Shown here: piece after piece, positions 60,055 to 64,000 of the stretch | Numbering within the stretch: position 1 is the stretch's first letter | How the letters are laid out: every line of letters starts with the position of its first letter | NCBI GenBank assembly: GCA_016207885.1 | Contig: JACQZE010000003.1 | Span: 248,001-312,000 of the forward strand | Length of the DNA stretch: 64,000 nucleotides | Origin: Nitrospirota bacterium | GTDB lineage: Bacteria; Nitrospirota; Thermodesulfovibrionia; UBA6902 | Reading direction: 5' to 3' | The notes under the pieces: generated by a model | Told to the model about the DNA's origin: nothing | The model's input: only the letters and a program-made list of their open reading frames with translations | Database searches by the model: none | Translations under genes and position numbers: made by a program

Positions 60055-61250
60055 TTGTTTATGTCCTTCCCTTTCTGATTTAATGCGTCGCTGAAAGCAT
60101 GTATCATTCTCTCAGCATAGTCATTTATTGTAAACCCTTTTTGAACATGCAACATTGCTGCCTGTCCCATCTCTCTGCATGCTACATGATTATTATACAT
60201 ATATAATATCTTCTCCTTTAAAGCTTCCGCATCCCCCGCCTGTATAATAAAACCCTCCCTGCCGTGCTGAAAGATATCCTCTGCACCTGTATTTTCTGTT
60301 GCTATTACCGGCAGGCCGCACGCCATCGCCTCCACGATCACTTTGGCAAGCCCCTCCTCAAGCGACGGCATGACAAAGACAGAACCCTGAGAATAATATT
60401 TATACAGTTCATTCTTTTTAATAAATGTGATGGATTTGAAATGCCCCTCATACTGCGCCAACAGAGGTTTAATATCATTCAGCACACCGCCTATGAGGCA
60501 GAGTTCAGCATTCTTCATCTGCAACTCCCTGAATGCCTTCAGCAGATAGTGAGTCCCTTTTTTTATGCATGACAGCCCGCAGTAAACAACCCTGAAGACG
60601 TCATCCTCTTTTTTTACCTGCCTGAAATTTTCCATCCTTATACCCGAAGGAACAACAAAGAGCTTATCGGCAGAGATGCCTCTTTCTGTAAATGTCCTGC
60701 CGGCAAATGATGACCTTACTGTAATATGATCAGCCTCTTCATACTCCTTCAGCCCCTTCTCAACAATGGCGGAAGGATTAAAGCTGTATCTTATCCCGAG
60801 CCTGTCATATTCTTCTTCCAGTATCCGGCTCTGGTTCAGTATATGCGTATTCGTAGTGTCAAGCATCGTTGCCATACCCGATGCCTTTGCCTTCCTTATG
60901 GTGTGAAGGGCTATCATGCTCTCAGCCATTACGATGTCTGAAGCCCTGCCGATCTCGCCAGCAACCCACTCATCTAAATATTCATTCAGAAAAAATGATC
61001 TCGGGCTTTTAAACGCAAAACCAACGCTGCTTCTTGCCTTGCGCAAAAGAGAATAAGAGAGATTTGTCCTTACCTTCTCTATGGCAATATCCTGTTCATC
61101 CTCCTGCCTGCCGAATATATTTGCAAGATACGGATGCTTGCGGCTGTAAATAGGAATGAAGATGGTATCAAGCAGCCCTCTTGAGTCAAGCTCACCCGCG
61201 AGTTCTATGACGCGGTGCGTTCCTCCTGTGGATGATATTGTTATCTTCAT
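60051..61250 (-). CDS. family 4 glycosyltransferase
   Basis: A 399-residue GT-B transferase. The donor part reads VVYCGLSCIKKGTHYLLKAF, then EGLAKVIVEAMACGLPVIATEN. The N-terminus (STGGTHRVIELAGEL) starts the acceptor fold. The hinge is VVPSGIRMENFRQV. It is located between the flippase and the radical SAM gene. Confidence 0.9.
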   Translation of the reverse strand: MKITISSTGGTHRVIELAGELDSRGLLDTIFIPIYSRKHPYLANIFGRQEDEQDIAIEKVRTNLSYSLLRKARSSVGFAFKSPRSFFLNEYLDEWVAGEIGRASDIVMAESMIALHTIRKAKASGMATMLDTTNTHILNQSRILEEEYDRLGIRYSFNPSAIVEKGLKEYEEADHITVRSSFAGRTFTERGISADKLFVVPSGIRMENFRQVKKEDDVFRVVYCGLSCIKKGTHYLLKAFRELQMKNAELCLIGGVLNDIKPLLAQYEGHFKSITFIKKNELYKYYSQGSVFVMPSLEEGLAKVIVEAMACGLPVIATENTGAEDIFQHGREGFIIQAGDAEALKEKILYMYNNHVACREMGQAAMLHVQKGFTINDYAERMIHAFSDALNQKGKDINK

Positions 61251-61277
61251 TAAAAAGGCCTGATATAAATTAAAGTG

Positions 61278-62744
61278 CTATGCCGGTGAAGTTTTGAAGA
61301 GTATCCCTGATACCTTTGCAATCGATGCCTTTGTCAATATCTTTGCCCTCATGCCCACCAGAACGAATAGGACTATATAAATCAATTTTGCCGCGTAGAA
61401 ATAAAGACGGCCATGTCCAATTTCCCTGAAATACAAAATAGTCAGCATCGCTGAGATTATAAGCGCGTACATCGATATGATCGTCTTCCATTCATATTGT
61501 ATCCTGTAGAGTTTCTGCCCTATATATGTAAACATGAAATTCATTGCTGAAAGGCTTGCCATTGCTGAAAAACCTGCGCCCGCCAGGCCGTATCGTGGTA
61601 TTAAAAATATATTCAGGACTATATTGATAATAGTTGAAACTACAGTCACCGGAAATATCAAAAACGGCTTTTTGCTGTACTCATACTGCACTCCGACGCT
61701 TTTGCCGAATGTCTGCGTGGCAAGCCCGGCGGCAAGAATGACTATTATGTTGATCGCCCCGTAGTAGGATGGCGGCGCGATTATGTAGATCACTTCCTCT
61801 GCAAATAATATCACCAGCAGGAGCGGCATCAGCACCATAAAGGAGAAAACAGAAAAGAGCCTGCCGACATCTGATGATGCCTTATCTCCTTTATCAAATA
61901 CCTCTTTGTATATAACGGGCCGGAAGGCCATGCCTGCATTGCTCATTAAAACATCAATGGCATTTGTGATAGTCTGGCCGATGCTGTATACACCGGCCAC
62001 AGACATCGAGAGCATGGCGTTAAGCATGTATTTGTCAAAGAACCTGTTTATGAAGCCTGTGAAGGATTTCGGCAGGACCTGGAGGCCGTATTTTATATTC
62101 TCAACAAGCAGCTTTCTGCTGAACCCCGGCTTCACACTTCTGTTGAAATGAAATGCCATGGCAAGGTTTGATATCAAAGAGCCGGCAAAAGAGCCGTATA
62201 TCATCCCCATATAGGACATCTTGAAATACCAGACCAGAATGAGGCTCAGGAGAACACTGGTCAGTACCTGCAAAAACACGAATGCCGAATGAAGCGCAGC
62301 TTTTTCCATATTCTGATAAAGCAGGAGATAAAGCTGGTTAACCTGCCCGAGGTATGCTGTTAAGTAGGAGATGAATACGGCCGATCCGTAAACAGCAGCT
62401 CCGGTCACAAGGACTGAGATAAAGTCTTTAGCGAAATAGACCGCTGCCGTTGAAGCAACGAACATTGTGAGAAGGTAAAGCTGTGCCGAAAAATAAAGCA
62501 TATTCAGTTTTACTTCATCTTTGCGATACTCAAAATAATATCTTGGAACGGAAGACGGAACCCCTGCCGTGACAACGGCAACAGCGATAGTCGGAAAGGC
62601 AAGCGCCAATACTATGACCCCGAAATCATCCGGCGACAATAGCCTTGTGAGTATCGGCAATGTCAGGAGATTCAGCCCGTATCCGACGAATTTAGGCAGA
62701 ACGTAGATGAATATGTTTTTGATCTGTTTCTCTGATAATGACAT
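61278..62744 (-). CDS. Wzx-type polysaccharide flippase
   Basis: A 488-residue multi-pass membrane protein (about 12-14 helices) of the MOP superfamily. Typical opening KNIFIYVLPKFVGYGLNLLTLPILTR, split here as KFVGYGLNLLTLPIL; RLLSPDDFGVI is the conserved RxLspxdfG motif. It flips lipid-linked repeat units across the inner membrane. A Wzy polymerase or ABC transporter pair was not found in the window. Confidence 0.9.
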   Translation of the reverse strand: MSLSEKQIKNIFIYVLPKFVGYGLNLLTLPILTRLLSPDDFGVIVLALAFPTIAVAVVTAGVPSSVPRYYFEYRKDEVKLNMLYFSAQLYLLTMFVASTAAVYFAKDFISVLVTGAAVYGSAVFISYLTAYLGQVNQLYLLLYQNMEKAALHSAFVFLQVLTSVLLSLILVWYFKMSYMGMIYGSFAGSLISNLAMAFHFNRSVKPGFSRKLLVENIKYGLQVLPKSFTGFINRFFDKYMLNAMLSMSVAGVYSIGQTITNAIDVLMSNAGMAFRPVIYKEVFDKGDKASSDVGRLFSVFSFMVLMPLLLVILFAEEVIYIIAPPSYYGAINIIVILAAGLATQTFGKSVGVQYEYSKKPFLIFPVTVVSTIINIVLNIFLIPRYGLAGAGFSAMASLSAMNFMFTYIGQKLYRIQYEWKTIISMYALIISAMLTILYFREIGHGRLYFYAAKLIYIVLFVLVGMRAKILTKASIAKVSGILFKTSPA

Positions 62745-62764
62745 GGCGCGGAGAATGGCCCGGA

Positions 62765-63628
62765 TTACCTGTAAGCGTAAACAATAAGGCTGTAGGGTTT
62801 GTTCCTGTAAAGATGATAAGGCGGTTTTTGCGCGGCATGGATAATGTACCTGAATCCCTCTCCTTTTAATAATGCAAGCAGGCCCGCAAGGTCGTTTTCC
62901 GGATTTCCCTTGTCGTAATGATACTCGATGACCATCTCTTTGACGGATCCGATCTTTGATCTGTCCGCAAGTTCTCTGAGCGCCGCTGTCTCGGTTCCCT
63001 CTATGTCCATCTTCAGAAGATCAACCTCACCGTTTATGTATTCGGAAAGCAGAACCGAAGCAACCGTCTCCTCCTTGATCCTTTTGCCTTTTTCATGCAG
63101 CCTGGTTGTAAGGCTCATTCCTGTTGTTGTTGTCTTATCAAGGTCAGAATAAAAGACAGATTCTCCCTCTGAATTATTCAGTGCCGCATTGATCAGTGTC
63201 ACATCTTCAGCCAGTCCGTTTCTTTCGACATTATCCTTAAGCAGTTCAAATGTTTCAGCATGCGGTTCGAATGCTATGATCTTAGAACCGGGATAATACT
63301 TTTTAAAGAATAGGACAGACAACCCGAAATTGCTGCCGCAGTCAATTATCAAAGGGGTTTTGTTCGACGTCTCAAACGCATACTCTTTGTGAATAAATAT
63401 CTCATTGAAGAGCCCCCAGAATGTCTCGTAATCGTGAAACCTGACCGTGTAACCGTGAAATCTTTCGCTCTTTATCCTGATTCCCGGAACCACGCAAAGA
63501 ATGAGCATCTTCATGGCCAGGCGTAATGATAGAAAGAACATTGTGAGCTTGTTGAGAGCGCCGCGTTCATTTCTCAGTATGGCTGTTACATTCCTGGCAG
63601 ATGCGAATAATATCTCAGAGGTTCTCAT
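62765..63628 (-). CDS. FkbM-family methyltransferase
   Basis: A 287-residue SAM methyltransferase. Motif I is [20 protein letters not shown], then [17 protein letters not shown], and the FkbM signature [16 protein letters not shown]. It is probably a sugar O-methyltransferase. It starts overlapping the acyltransferase gene at 63625 by four bases. Confidence 0.88.
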   Translation of the reverse strand: MRTSEILFASARNVTAILRNERGALNKLTMFFLSLRLAMKMLILCVVPGIRIKSERFHGYTVRFHDYETFWGLFNEIFIHKEYAFETSNKTPLIIDCGSNFGLSVLFFKKYYPGSKIIAFEPHAETFELLKDNVERNGLAEDVTLINAALNNSEGESVFYSDLDKTTTTGMSLTTRLHEKGKRIKEETVASVLLSEYINGEVDLLKMDIEGTETAALRELADRSKIGSVKEMVIEYHYDKGNPENDLAGLLALLKGEGFRYIIHAAQKPPYHLYRNKPYSLIVYAYR

Positions 63629-64000
63629 CTTCTGCTCTTTATCACCCTCGCCGGCACACCGGCAGCGACAGCGTACTCAGGCACATCCCTTGTAACGACC
63701 GCGCCGCTTCCGATGACAGCTCCCTTGTGAATTGTCACGCCGTCAAGTATCCTGGCTCCTGCGCCGATCCATACATCATCTTTTATCTCGATCCCCTTGT
63801 ACGTTTCGCCCTGGTCACATATAAATCTGTCTGTATGCTGATAATTATGCGTTGCCGGAATGATTACAACATGAGCGGCTATCCTGACCCCGCTGCCTAT
63901 CCTCAGGCCGCCGTGGCCGTAAAGGATGCTGAAGGGATTGACAGAACAGTTGTCGCCTATGGTGATATCGCCTCCGTACGTCATTATCATTGCATAATCA
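63625..64000 (-). CDS. hexapeptide-repeat acyltransferase (cut by right edge)
   Basis: At least 125 codons run from the right edge to the stop at 63625. The visible part reads [25 protein letters not shown], split here as [13 protein letters not shown], followed by hexapeptide repeats [13 protein letters not shown] and [35 protein letters not shown] holds the likely catalytic histidine. The frame is open beyond an internal ATG at 63990, so the true start is probably outside the window. Likely a WcaF-type sugar O-acetyltransferase. Confidence 0.85.
   Translation of the reverse strand, partial: DYAMIMTYGGDITIGDNCSVNPFSILYGHGGLRIGSGVRIAAHVVIIPATHNYQHTDRFICDQGETYKGIEIKDDVWIGAGARILDGVTIHKGAVIGSGAVVTRDVPEYAVAAGVPARVIKSRR

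Overview
The window looks like a chromosomal segment of a Gram-negative, anaerobic sulfur-cycling bacterium. The evidence is a dissimilatory sulfate-activation and APS-reduction set (adk, sat, aprB, aprA, qmoA, qmoB), futalosine-pathway menaquinone genes (mqnC, mqnE), a SurA-type periplasmic chaperone and GT9 heptosyltransferase-type LPS enzymes. The mix of families fits Nitrospirota (Thermodesulfovibrionia-like) better than Desulfobacterota, but that placement is inference: there is no rRNA or other phylogenetic marker analysis here, and dsrAB is outside the window.

Layout. (1) 1-6535, minus strand: adk, sat, aprB, aprA, a strong terminator, then qmoA and qmoB (cut by the left edge). Sat makes APS, AprBA reduces it to sulfite plus AMP with electrons from the quinone pool through Qmo, and Adk recycles the AMP. 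(2) 6800-16014: envelope proteins, a coiled-coil membrane protein, aspS, a RluB-type pseudouridine synthase, a small DUF6883/DUF4926 pair, a long empty stretch, a glycine-zipper lipoprotein, guaA and guaB. (3) 16046-24005, minus strand: surA-like, mqnC, a DUF7309/DUF6930-like protein, an AvaI/BsoBI-type restriction-modification pair, mqnE and htpX. The restriction block separates the two menaquinone radical-SAM genes. (4) 24126-26998: argS and tgt. (5) 26995-64000: about 37 kb devoted almost entirely to surface polysaccharide: a membrane sulfatase-fold transferase, nucleotide-sugar enzymes (TviB-type dehydrogenase plus epimerase; RfbF/RfbG CDP-sugar branch), at least 13 glycosyltransferases, nine methyltransferases, a deacetylase, two hexapeptide acyltransferases, a radical SAM/SPASM protein and a Wzx-type flippase. 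The right edge cuts the last acyltransferase.

The polysaccharide genes are packed tightly, with many 1-4 nt stop/start overlaps. One disturbed spot (47538-48578) holds a truncated GT9 start, an orphan nucleotidyltransferase, short gene scraps and an AT-rich membrane protein immediately before an intact GT9 gene.

The most unusual feature is that several housekeeping genes (mqnC, mqnE, argS, tgt) carry in-frame insertions of short palindromes or heptanucleotide repeats. These put low-complexity peptides into otherwise conserved enzymes. A related kind of inverted repeat lies between genes at 52844-52908. I did not find a clearly new multi-gene system; the closest candidates are the adk-led sulfate operon, the DUF6883/DUF4926 pair, and the repeat family invading coding sequence.
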